A DNA stretch of 11,442 bases from an uncultured beta proteobacterium (GCA_903868285.1 CAIPUP010000045.1:1-11442); one strand, 5' to 3'. Positions 1-7,500 are shown, numbered from the stretch's first letter. Notes: a model not told the origin generated them from the letters alone. A program made the numbers and translations.

Positions 1-156
1 CAGTTCCGCGCCGAGAAACTCCCGTCCGGACTTGAGCTGGTCGAGCGCGATGCCGCGCTGCTGGGCACTGGCATCCGCCATCAGCGCGAGCATGCCCAAC
101 AACGTGCCCAACAGCGTGCCCAACAACGCAGTCACCAGCGCACGCGATGGCCTCAT
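1..156 (-). CDS. soxA: SoxA, diheme/monoheme cytochrome c of the SoxXA complex (N-terminal part only)
   Basis: Only the first 52 codons lie in the window; the gene runs off the left edge, so no haem motif (CxxCH) is visible. The ATG overlaps the soxZ stop as TGATG, which fixes the start and suggests translational coupling. The N-terminus is a Sec signal peptide: basic residues R2 and R5, a long hydrophobic core, then a likely cleavage after ASA (residue 31). The mature start reads IALDQLKSGREFLGAEL. SoxA proteins characteristically begin with a similar K/R-SG-x-x-F/Y-L/M-x-P/A-E-L/T stretch, so the call rests on this plus position directly after soxXYZ, where soxA normally sits. In the known pathway SoxA pairs with SoxX in the periplasm and oxidatively joins thiosulfate to the SoxY cysteine. 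The hydrophobic core is built from three copies of a 12-bp repeat. The rest of the gene would have to be seen to confirm haem-binding sites. Confidence 0.75.
   Translation of the reverse strand, partial: MRPSRALVTALLGTLLGTLLGMLALMADASAQQRGIALDQLKSGREFLGAEL
91..126 (-). repeat. Three 12-bp tandem repeats in the soxA signal peptide
   Basis: On the plus strand the units are catgcccaacaa, cgtgcccaacag and cgtgcccaacaa, at 91-102, 103-114 and 115-126. They are in frame in soxA and encode LLGT, LLGT, LLGM, forming the hydrophobic core of the export signal. A change in copy number would lengthen or shorten the core by four residues without breaking the frame. Confidence 0.85.
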
Positions 157-563
157 CACGCCGCCAGTTCCACCCGCTGTCGCGCCTCGCCTTGCACGCC
201 ATCGTCATCCACCCAGCTCACCACCAGTTCACCGCTGACCGTGGCGCGCAGGAAAAACTGGAAATAGGGATTGGCCGAGATGCCCGAGGACAGATCGGCA
301 TCGAACACCTGCACCCCGTTATAAAGGCAGCGCAGATTACGGATGATGTTGCGCGCAATGAATTTGCCGACGTCATCCTGGCGATGACCGGTCTCCATGC
401 CGTGCTGCACCAGCAGACGCACCTCCAGCACACCACCGGCCGCCACACCGCGCGAAATCTGGATGCGTGCATTGCCCGAGGGCGCGCCCGAGGAGGCGCC
501 CGGCGAGGGGCGCTGCGCAACAACCGGCGAAGCCGGCGTTGCCGTATTCAATTCAGCCATCAT
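156..563 (-). CDS. soxZ: SoxZ, sulfur-carrier partner of SoxY
   Basis: This 135-residue protein is the beta-sandwich partner of SoxY; the SoxYZ heterodimer carries covalently bound sulfur intermediates in the periplasm. Family landmarks are clear: an NARIQ start of the domain near residue 30, VRLLVQHGMETGHRQD (the HxMETGxRxD motif), a GKFIARNII segment, SGISANPYFQF (usual form vSkNPyf.F) and VSWVDDDGVQ near the C-terminus. There is no signal peptide, as expected, because SoxZ is exported bound to Tat-targeted SoxY. Two adjacent ATG codons (563 and 560) compete as starts. The first overlaps the soxY stop as TGATG and is preferred for coupling; no strong separate ribosome site is seen. Oddity: about 29 residues rich in Ala, Pro and Ser precede the conserved domain, whereas SoxZ usually starts almost directly with it. 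The stop overlaps the soxA start in the same TGATG arrangement. Confidence 0.93.
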   Translation of the reverse strand: MMAELNTATPASPVVAQRPSPGASSGAPSGNARIQISRGVAAGGVLEVRLLVQHGMETGHRQDDVGKFIARNIIRNLRCLYNGVQVFDADLSSGISANPYFQFFLRATVSGELVVSWVDDDGVQGEARQRVELAA

Positions 564-1084
564 CAGCCCCCATCCACACAAGCCGACAGCGTGACCGTGA
601 TGTCGGCCTGGCTGAACCAGAAACTGTCGTCGGACAATTGCGCCAGCGCCGTGACACGTTGACTGCCGGCCAGGCGCACCCGGGTATCGATCTGTGCCCG
701 GGCGCTCCACGGCCCAAGGCGGAAATGCGCCATCTGCTTGACCGGATTGCGATCGGACAACAGCCACAGGCTGCGCACATGCTCGGCCTGCGTCATCGGG
801 CTGTCGACCGACACCCGCAACGGTACGGCGTTACCGTTCTCGGCCAGGATAGGCAGCTCGAGTCGCACCCGTCCGCGCTGCAAGCGCGCACCACGGGTGA
901 TCGGCGCCACCAGCGTCTCGAGCGGGGTGTAGATCACCGCGCTCTGCGCCTGCGCCGTACGCAATGGCCAAAGCGTGGCAGCACTGGCCGCTATCAACCC
1001 CACACCGGCAACCCCTGCCATGCGCCGCCGCGCGAGATCCACGCCGACCCCGCAGTCTTCGTGTAAGTGTTTGTTTTTATTCAC
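563..1084 (-). CDS. soxY: SoxY, sulfur-carrier protein with Tat signal
   Basis: SoxY (173 residues as a precursor) carries the pathway intermediates on a cysteine at its flexible C-terminus. Visible family features are LPILAENGNAVPLRVSVDSPM (residues about 76-96), the DRNPVKQMAHFRL stretch, TRVRLAGSQRVTALAQL, and a cysteine at residue 169. The N-terminus has an RRR cluster (19-21), a hydrophobic segment and an AQAQ cleavage region near 46, in keeping with Tat export, which is normal for SoxY. The start is a GTG preceded by GAGG with 7 bases of spacing, lying across the end of soxX. The internal Met22 would remove the arginines and is rejected. Oddity: the C-terminus reads LSACVDGG, whereas the usual ending is GGCGG, so the active cysteine is fifth from the end rather than third and lacks the two preceding glycines. 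Confidence 0.93.
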   Translation of the reverse strand: MNKNKHLHEDCGVGVDLARRRMAGVAGVGLIAASAATLWPLRTAQAQSAVIYTPLETLVAPITRGARLQRGRVRLELPILAENGNAVPLRVSVDSPMTQAEHVRSLWLLSDRNPVKQMAHFRLGPWSARAQIDTRVRLAGSQRVTALAQLSDDSFWFSQADITVTLSACVDGG

Positions 1085-1088
1085 TTAT

Positions 1089-1604
1089 TTACCTCAATGT
1101 CAATAACCAAGCGAGAACGTCTTCGAGCTGCTGCGGCGTCAGCACCGGTTGGCCCTGACGCTGTGGCGCAACCCGCTGCAAGCCTTCAAGGCGGTAATAC
1201 GAAGGCATCAGTGACTGCGGATTGAACCAGCGTGAATCGACCAGCCGCAGACGCAACTGACCCGGCGCCAAGCGTGCCGCGACACCGTCCAAGGATGGAC
1301 CGAGGTTGCCGGCAAAGCGTTCCCCGGGAATGCCATGACACAACACACAGCCCGACTCACTGCGATTGGCCACCAGCGCCTGGCCACGTGCCACATCGCC
1401 CTGCAGGCCACCCAAGGGCTGGACGATTTCCAGCCGCGTGGCATCGACCACGAAAGGCAGCAGACCGGCGTCGTTGCCCGAACCAGGACGAGGGGCAAGC
1501 ACGGACGACTGTCCGGACCACGGCCCAAGCGACTGCGCGGCTGCACCCCAGGGGAGTGCAGCCGCGCAGAGTAGTGCCAGTGCAATCTTGCGTATGACGA
1601 TCAG
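1089..1604 (-). CDS. soxX: SoxX, monoheme c-type cytochrome of the SoxXA complex
   Basis: This periplasmic class I cytochrome c is the electron-accepting partner of SoxA. Counted from the ATC at 1601, it has a Sec signal peptide (VIRK, hydrophobic core, likely cleavage after GAAA at about 22), a CVLCH haem-binding motif at 85-89, and GNLGPSLDGV. These are followed by RLVDSRWFNPQSLMPSYY with the likely distal haem ligand Met132, and a C-terminal LTPQQLEDVLAWLLTLR helix. The NLGPsL, lvDsr.fNp.sLMPsYY and QqleDvlAyLlTLR pattern is specific to SoxX. The start is uncertain. No ATG, GTG or TTG lies in frame near the signal peptide; the nearest ATG (1763) would add over 50 residues encoded inside the upstream gene and bury the signal. 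I use CTG at 1604, which overlaps the upstream stop as CTGA; ATC at 1601 is the alternative and sits exactly where the other junctions of this operon have ATG. soxY follows after 4 bp. Confidence 0.9.
   Translation of the reverse strand: MIVIRKIALALLCAAALPWGAAAQSLGPWSGQSSVLAPRPGSGNDAGLLPFVVDATRLEIVQPLGGLQGDVARGQALVANRSESGCVLCHGIPGERFAGNLGPSLDGVAARLAPGQLRLRLVDSRWFNPQSLMPSYYRLEGLQRVAPQRQGQPVLTPQQLEDVLAWLLTLR
1092..1095 (-). promoter_or_regulatory. Ribosome-binding site selecting the GTG start of soxY
   Basis: GAGG sits 7 bases before the GTG at 1084 and overlaps the last codons and stop of soxX (TTG AGG TAA). It is the only good Shine-Dalgarno match near a start that preserves the Tat signal, so it decides the soxY start. 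Confidence 0.65.
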
Positions 1605-3796
1605 GCTTTCACCAGCGAGAAGCCATGGTTCTTCAGCGGCAGTGAACGGACGCGCTTGCCACCGGTGGCAGCGACGATCGCATTCACCAGCGCAGGAGCC
1701 AGCGGTGCCTGCGCTGGTTCGCCCACGCCGCCCCAGAAGCCACCGGAGGGCGCCAGCACGCATTCGACCTTGGGCATCTCGTTCAGACGCATCATGCGGT
1801 AGTCATGGAAGTTCGACTGCTCCATGCGACCTTCCTTGACGGTGTTCTCACCCCACAGAATTGCAGTCAGGCCATGCGCCACGCTGCCCTCGAGCTGTGC
1901 CTTGACGTTATCGGGGTTGACCACATAACCGCAGTCGATACCAATGACGATCCGATGGATGCGCACCTCATTGCGATCATTGACCGATACCTCGGCCACG
2001 CAAGCGGTATAGCTGCCATAGCCCTCGGTTTCAGCCACGCCGCGGAACACGCCCTTGGGCAAAGGCTTATCCCAATTGGCAGCCTTGGCCACGGCATTGA
2101 GAACGCCCAAGTCCCTGGGCGATTTGCCCAGCATCCCGCGACGGAACTCCACCGGGTCCTTGCCCGCCGCCTGGGCCAGCTCGTCGATGAAGCACTCGCG
2201 CACGAACGGGTTTTGCGAGTGACCCACGGTACGCCAGAAGCCTACCGGCACATGCGTATTGCGCTGGGCGTAATCCACCAGCGAATTCGGAATGCTGTAG
2301 GGGTGATCGTTGAAGCAAGCGACTGCCTGGGGATCGATACCCTCCTTGAGCGGTAACCGCAGCAAGGTGGCAATGATCGACGGTGCGGCAACGCGGATAT
2401 GCAGCGCATGCAACTTGCCCTGCGCATCCAATCCGCCCTTGACCTTGACCAGGCTGGCCGGACGGAAGAAATCGTGCTGCATGTCCTCTTCTCTGGCCCA
2501 CAGCATTTTTACCGGCGTGCCATTGGGCATTTCCTTGGCAATCAGGGTCGCCATGCGGGTGAAATCCTGCGAGCCGCCGCGACGACCCAGGCCGCCACCG
2601 AGCTGCACCGGATGCACATGCACGTTCTCCTGCGGCACACCGGCTGCCGTTGCAGCACTCACCAGCGAGCCTTCGAAGTTCTGCGACGAGACCCAGACGT
2701 CGACCCGACCGTCCTTGATCATCACCGTGGCGCCCATCGGTTCCATGGTCGAGTGCGCCAGATAGGGCGTGAAGTACTCCGCCTCCAGCACCTTGGCCGC
2801 TTCGGCAAAACCCTTGGTCACATCGCCATCGCGGCGTGCCACTGCGGTGTCGGTTGCTGCCAGACCAGCCTTGAACACTTCCATGATGCTGCCACTGGAG
2901 ACGTTGCCATTGCTGCCGACGTCCCAGTTGATGGCCACATCCTTGAGCGCTTCCTTGGCGCGCCACCAGCTGTTACCCACCACCGCCACGAAACCACCCT
3001 GCTGACCCTCGCCCTGCACCACCTTGACGATGCCGCGACGATTGGTGAGCTTGGCGGCATCAAACGATTTGACCTTGCCACCGAACACCGGGCATTGCGC
3101 CACCGCGGCATACAGCATGCCGGGCACCTGCGCATCGATACCGTAGCGCTGACGACCCATGACGGTGTCCTCGATGTCGCGCCGCTTCATCGACTTGCCG
3201 GCAATCTTCCAGTCCTTCGGGTCTTTCAGTGCCACTTCCTTCGGTGCCGGCTGCTTGGCAGCGGCATCGGCCAGCTTGCCGTAGCTCAGCTTCTTGTTGC
3301 TGGCCTTGTGGATGACCATGCCGTTTTGCGCCACACATTCACCCGGCGCGACATTCCACTGCTGGGCAGCAGCGGCGATCAGCATTTCGCGCGCGGTGGC
3401 ACCGGCCTTGCGCAGATATTCCTGCGAGTTGCGAATGGTGCGGCTGCCCACGGCCGACATATCGCCCCAGACGCGCTTGCGGCGCACCTGCTCGTTGGCC
3501 AGAGCGTATTCGATCTTGACCTTCTTCCAGTCGGCTTCCAGTTCCTCGGCCACCAGCTGCGGTGCCGAGGTCATGCTGCCCTGACCCATCTCGGCGCGGG
3601 CGTACTTGATGATCACGGTGTCATCGGCACGCACCTGCACCCAGGCATTGACTTCGGCAGCGGGCTTGTCGCCCTGACCGAAGGCCGGCAGATTGAAGCC
3701 GATGGTCAAGCCGCCACCGACGGCGGCCGAGGTCTTGAGGAAACTGCGGCGGGTGGCAGAAGCCGGTGCGCCGGTCTTGAGTTGTTTGGTCGTCAT
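1601..3796 (-). CDS. Molybdopterin-binding large subunit of a periplasmic molybdenum hydroxylase (IorB-like, xanthine oxidase family)
   Basis: 731 residues, the usual length for the IorB type of the xanthine oxidase family. These enzymes hydroxylate N-heterocycles or oxidise aldehydes using water; the substrate here cannot be told from sequence. The N-terminus has a twin-arginine signal (RRSFLK at 16-21, then AAVGGGLTIGFNL and a probable cleavage near PAFGQ). Landmarks are RAEMGQGSMTSAPQLVAEEL near 65-85, GGGLGRRGGSQDF near 400 (molybdopterin contact region), GFWRTVGHSQNPF around 520, and GFWGGVGEPAQAPLAPALVNA near the end with E693 as the expected catalytic glutamate. No FAD domain or FAD subunit is present, as in IorAB-type enzymes that pass electrons to a cytochrome. 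The ATG follows an AAGGGG ribosome site 12 bp after the small subunit. The TGA touches soxX (CTGATC), an unusual junction that places this enzyme in the sox transcription unit. Confidence 0.92.
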   Translation of the reverse strand: MTTKQLKTGAPASATRRSFLKTSAAVGGGLTIGFNLPAFGQGDKPAAEVNAWVQVRADDTVIIKYARAEMGQGSMTSAPQLVAEELEADWKKVKIEYALANEQVRRKRVWGDMSAVGSRTIRNSQEYLRKAGATAREMLIAAAAQQWNVAPGECVAQNGMVIHKASNKKLSYGKLADAAAKQPAPKEVALKDPKDWKIAGKSMKRRDIEDTVMGRQRYGIDAQVPGMLYAAVAQCPVFGGKVKSFDAAKLTNRRGIVKVVQGEGQQGGFVAVVGNSWWRAKEALKDVAINWDVGSNGNVSSGSIMEVFKAGLAATDTAVARRDGDVTKGFAEAAKVLEAEYFTPYLAHSTMEPMGATVMIKDGRVDVWVSSQNFEGSLVSAATAAGVPQENVHVHPVQLGGGLGRRGGSQDFTRMATLIAKEMPNGTPVKMLWAREEDMQHDFFRPASLVKVKGGLDAQGKLHALHIRVAAPSIIATLLRLPLKEGIDPQAVACFNDHPYSIPNSLVDYAQRNTHVPVGFWRTVGHSQNPFVRECFIDELAQAAGKDPVEFRRGMLGKSPRDLGVLNAVAKAANWDKPLPKGVFRGVAETEGYGSYTACVAEVSVNDRNEVRIHRIVIGIDCGYVVNPDNVKAQLEGSVAHGLTAILWGENTVKEGRMEQSNFHDYRMMRLNEMPKVECVLAPSGGFWGGVGEPAQAPLAPALVNAIVAATGGKRVRSLPLKNHGFSLVKA

Positions 3797-3808
3797 GGTT
3801 GTGTCCCC

Positions 3809-4291
3809 TTACGCTTTCTTGTCGGCCGACTTGGCGCCGCCCATCATCTTGGCGGCGGCATTGATCGCTGCATGCATGCGGGCATAGGTGCCGCAACGGC
3901 AGATGTTGGTCATATGCGCATCGATATCGGCAGCACTCGGATTGGGTTTCTTCTGCAGCAGGTTGACGGCCATCAGGATCTGTCCGCCCTGGCAGTAGCC
4001 GCACTGCGGCACTTCATGATCCATCCAGGCCTGCTGCACCGGATGCGGACGGCCGCGCTGGGCCAGACCTTCGATGGTGGTGATCTTGCGGCCGGCGGCT
4101 GCCGACACCGGGTAGGAGCAGGAACGTACCGGCTCGCCATCGATCAGCACGGTGCAGGAGCCGCATTGCGCAATACCGCAACCATATTTCGGGCCCTTGA
4201 CATCGAGTTCATCGCGCAGCGCCCACAGCAAGGGCATGTCCGGCTCGACGTCGAGTTCCCTCGCGCGTCCGTTGACGTTGAGTTTGATCAT
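3809..4291 (-). CDS. [2Fe-2S] small subunit of the molybdenum hydroxylase (IorA-like)
   Basis: 160 residues, a typical length for the two-cluster iron-sulfur subunit of xanthine oxidase family enzymes. The N-terminal plant-ferredoxin-type cluster is bound by C38, C43, C46 and C58 (YGCGIAQCGSC, then RSC). The helical C-terminal domain binds a second cluster through C97, C100 (QCGYCQGGQ), C131 and C133 (NICRCGTY). Together they relay electrons from the molybdenum centre to an external acceptor. No signal peptide is visible, so the protein is probably co-exported, folded and bound to the Tat-targeted large subunit. The ATG at 4291 is chosen because AGGAG lies 5 bases upstream and because upstream codons in the same frame lack family similarity. 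It is the first gene of the operon and is followed by the large subunit after 12 bp. There is no FAD subunit next to it. Confidence 0.92.
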   Translation of the reverse strand: MIKLNVNGRARELDVEPDMPLLWALRDELDVKGPKYGCGIAQCGSCTVLIDGEPVRSCSYPVSAAAGRKITTIEGLAQRGRPHPVQQAWMDHEVPQCGYCQGGQILMAVNLLQKKPNPSAADIDAHMTNICRCGTYARMHAAINAAAKMMGGAKSADKKA

Positions 4292-4296
4292 GGTGT

Positions 4297-4301
4297 CTCC
4301 T
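4297..4301 (-). promoter_or_regulatory. Ribosome-binding site of the hydroxylase small subunit
   Basis: AGGAG lies 5 bases before the ATG at 4291. It settles the start against longer in-frame alternatives reaching back to 4429. Confidence 0.7.
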
Positions 4302-4382
4302 GATGATGATGTGACGGGTGGTCGGTGGTGATCGCACGGGTCGCTGCAGGATACGCAGGGCGGCGAAGCGCGGAGTATGCGG

Positions 4383-4396
4383 CTTTCACATGAAAG
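4383..4396. promoter_or_regulatory. Perfect palindrome, candidate operator
   Basis: CTTTCA-CA-TGAAAG is a perfect 6-2-6 inverted repeat lying about 92 bases before the hydroxylase start and 169 before uvrA. Its two-base centre is too tight for an RNA hairpin loop, so a dimeric DNA-binding protein site is more likely. The regulator is unknown, and none is encoded in the window. Confidence 0.35.
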
Positions 4397-4480
4397 AATT
4401 TTTTGCATCGCAACAACACAAACGGTCAAACGCCGCTGCCAGACCTTGCCCTCAGCCAGGCTTTGTCACGCTGCTGTCCC

Positions 4481-4502
4481 GCATTCACCCCGCATTCACC
4501 CC
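4481..4502. repeat. 11-bp tandem duplication upstream of uvrA
   Basis: The unit gcattcacccc occurs twice in perfect tandem (4481-4491 and 4492-4502), about 60 bases before the uvrA start, in the presumed promoter region. Confidence 0.85.
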
Positions 4503-4564
4503 ATGATCCCGGGATGTTCCGGCACTTGCCCGATAATCCACACCCAGCCCCGGACCTCCCTGTC

Positions 4565-7500
4565 ATGACCACCTCCACGCCGCCCGAATCTCCCGCCGCC
4601 AGCGGCCGTTACCTTGGTAACACCATCCGCATTCGCGGTGCGCGCCAGAACAATCTGAAGAACCTCAACCTGGACATCCCTGCCGGCGAGCTGCTGGTGG
4701 TGACCGGCGTGTCCGGTTCGGGCAAGAGCTCGCTGGTGTTTGACACGCTGTATGCCGAGGGGCAGCGGCGCTATGTCGAAACCTTCAGTCCGTATGCGCG
4801 CCAGTTTCTTGATCGCATGGACAAACCGCAGGTCGACAGCATCGAGGGCATTCCGCCGGCCATCGCCATCGACCAGACCAACCCGGTGCGTACCTCGCGC
4901 TCCACCGTTGGCACCATGACCGAGCTGAACGACCACCTCAAGCTGCTGATGGCGCGGGCGGCGGCGCTGTTCTGCCGCGGCTGTGGCGGTACGGTACGGC
5001 GCGACACCCCGGCCAGCATCGCCGACGCCATCCTGATGCGCGCCGCTGCCGCGGATTGGCCGCGCCTGGTGCTGTGCTTCGGCGTGCAAGTGCCGGAGAA
5101 TTTCCAGGAAGAGGAAGTGCTGGCCTCGCTGCGTGCCCAGGGCTACGAGCGTATCCATGCCCGCGAAGGCCGGCTGCTGCAGGTGATCCAGGACCGGCTG
5201 CGTTTGCGCCCGGAAGATGTCGCCAGCGACGAAGCCCGGGGCCAGATCAGCGCCCGCCTGAACGAGGCCATCGAGGCTGCGCTGCGCTTCGGTCATGGCC
5301 GCATGTCGATCTACGTACTGCCGAGCACTGAAGCAGACGCGGGCCGCGATGCCGCTGCAGCAGCATCGAGTCCCGCACCCTGGCGCTTTTCCACCGCGCT
5401 GCATTGCGCCGACTGTGACATCAGCTATGCCGATCCCAGTCCGGCGCGCTTTTCCTTCAACTCGCCGCTCGGTGCCTGTGAAGCCTGTCGCGGCTTCGGG
5501 CGGGTGATCGGCGTCGATCTCGGGCTGGTGATTCCGAACGAGCGGCTGTCGCTGCGCGAAGGCGCGGTCAAGCCGTGGCAGACGCCGAGCTTCAAGAACT
5601 GTCAGCAGGAGCTGATCAAGTTCGGCGCGCGCCGCAATATCGCCCTCGATACCCCCTGGCAATCACTCAGTGCCGCTGACCGGCAATGGGTGATCGATGG
5701 CGATCCGGCCTGGAGTGGCGACTGGGACCGCCAGTGGTACGGTCTGCAGCGCTTTTTCAAGTGGCTCGAGAGCAAAGCCTACAAGATGCATATCCGGGTG
5801 CTGCTGTCGAAGTACCGCGCCTACACTCCCTGCGACGCCTGCGAGGGCGCACGCCTGAAACCGGAATCACTGCTGTGGCGCCTGGGCACGCGCAGCGACG
5901 CCGATGCCGTACTGCCCGCGGCGCAGCGCAGCCTGCCGCCGCACACACCCTGGTCGCGCGCACAACTGGAATCGCTGCCGGGCCTGGCGCTGCACGACCT
6001 GATGCTGCTGCCGGTGGAACGACTGCAGCGCTTCATGCAAAGCCTGCAGTTGCCGGCGCCGCTGGACCAGGCCACCGATCTGCTGCTGGCCGAGATCCGC
6101 GCCCGGCTGCGCTATCTGGGTGAAGTCGGCCTGGGCTATCTCACACTCGACCGTCAGTCGCGCACCCTGTCCGGTGGCGAAGTGCAGCGCATCAACCTCA
6201 CCACCGCGTTGGGCACCTCGCTGGTCAACACCCTGTTCGTGCTGGATGAACCCTCCATCGGCCTGCATCCGCGCGACATGGGACGGGTCATCGGCGTGAT
6301 GGAAAAACTGCGTGACGCCGGCAATTCGCTGGTGGTGGTGGAACATGATCCGCAGATCATGTTTGCCGCCGACCGTCTGCTGGACATGGGCCCCGGGCCG
6401 GGCGAACAGGGCGGCGAAGTGGTGTTCTTCGGCACGCCGGACGCACTGCATCAGCAAAGCACGCTCACCGCCGACTATCTGTTCGGACGCAAGCGCGCCG
6501 GCGCATCGCTGGAATCGGCCGCAGCAAGTTCCGCAGCAAGTTCCGCAGAAAGTTCCGCAGAAAGTTCGAATGCAAAGCCCAGCCTCAGCGACCGTCCCTG
6601 CATCGAGCTGCTGGGCGCGAGCGAACACAATCTGCGCAACCTCGATGTACGCCTGCCGCTGCAGCGCCTGCTCTGTCTGTGCGGCGTGTCCGGCTCGGGC
6701 AAATCCACCCTGGTGCAGGATGTGCTGTACGCCGGCCTGCTCAAGTCGCTCGGCCGCCCGACCGAGCGGCCAGGCGCGCTGCGCGAGCTGCGCGGCGCAA
6801 CGCTGATCGAGGATGTGGTGATGGTCGATCAGTCGCCCATCGGCAAGACCGCCCGCTCCAATCCGGCCAGCTATGTCGGCGCCTTCGATGCCATCCGGCA
6901 ACTGTTTGCGGCCGAACCACTGGCGCAGCAGCGTGACTACAGCGCCGGCACCTTCTCCTTCAATGCCGGCAATGGCCGCTGCCCGGCCTGCGGTGGCAAT
7001 GGCTTCGAACATGTCGAGATGCAGTTCCTGTCCGACGTCTACCTGCGCTGCCCGGACTGCAACGGCCGGCGCTTCCGGGCCGAGGTGCTGGAGATCACGC
7101 TGCAAGACCGGCGCAGCGCGGGCCGGCCATCGCTGTCGATCGCCGATGTGCTGGAGCTCACGGTGTCTGAGGCACTGACGTTTTTTGCGCACGAGCCGGC
7201 AGTGCTGGCGGCGCTCACGCCTTTGTCGGATGTCGGGCTGGATTACCTGCGTCTGGGACAGCCGGTGCCGACGCTCTCCGGTGGCGAGGCACAGCGACTG
7301 AAGCTGGCCGGTCATCTGGCCGAAGCGGCACGCCGCCCCAGCCGTGGCAGCCAGGGACGCGGCAAGCTGTTCCTGTTCGACGAGCCCACCACCGGCCTGC
7401 ATTTCGAAGATGTGGCGCGTCTGCTGCGGGCGTTTCGCAAGCTGCTGACAGCCGGACACACGCTGCTGGTGATCGAACACAACCTGGATGTCATCGCTGC

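Larger units (their letters stand above)
4292..4564. promoter_or_regulatory. Divergent intergenic region between the hydroxylase-sox operon and uvrA
   Basis: This 273-bp spacer separates two outward-facing transcription units and must hold promoters for both unless uvrA is read from elsewhere. I see no convincing sigma-70 pair. A GATAAT at 4532-4537 could be a -10 for uvrA, giving a leader of about 20 bases before the ATG at 4565, but no -35 match is correctly spaced. On the minus strand TTGACC (4423-4428) resembles a -35 without a good -10. No CTG-N10-CAG LexA box was found near uvrA. A palindrome at 4383-4396 and an 11-bp duplication at 4481-4502 are listed separately. Confidence 0.4.

Noticed and set aside
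1605..1763. ATG at 1763 as the soxX start
   Set aside because: It would place over 50 residues inside the hydroxylase coding sequence and bury the export signal that SoxX needs.
1601..4291. Hydroxylase genes as SoxCD
   Set aside because: The large subunit has xanthine oxidase family motifs (GGGLGRRG, GVGEP) and comes with a two-cluster [2Fe-2S] subunit. SoxC belongs to the sulfite oxidase family and SoxD is a cytochrome.
2399..4303. Long open frame of about 634 codons on the plus strand across the hydroxylase genes
   Set aside because: Antisense to two clear family members; the His/Arg-rich product has no family features. It is a GC-driven shadow.
4383..4402. Palindrome followed by a T-run as an intrinsic terminator
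   Set aside because: The loop would be only two bases and the stem is AT-rich and short. No gene ends nearby on the plus strand, so a terminator has nothing to stop.
4403..4564. Upstream ATG starts (4403, 4514) for uvrA
   Set aside because: The 4403 start adds 54 residues without similarity, reads through the intergenic repeats and has no ribosome site. The 4514 start remains possible but adds only a Pro-rich stretch.
4440..4564. LexA/SOS box before uvrA
   Set aside because: No CTG-N10-CAG or close variant was found in the region; the ctgctgtccc stretch has no matching right half.
6521..6568. Tandem repeats as a CRISPR-like array
   Set aside because: The 12-bp units are directly adjacent without spacers and are in frame inside a coding region.
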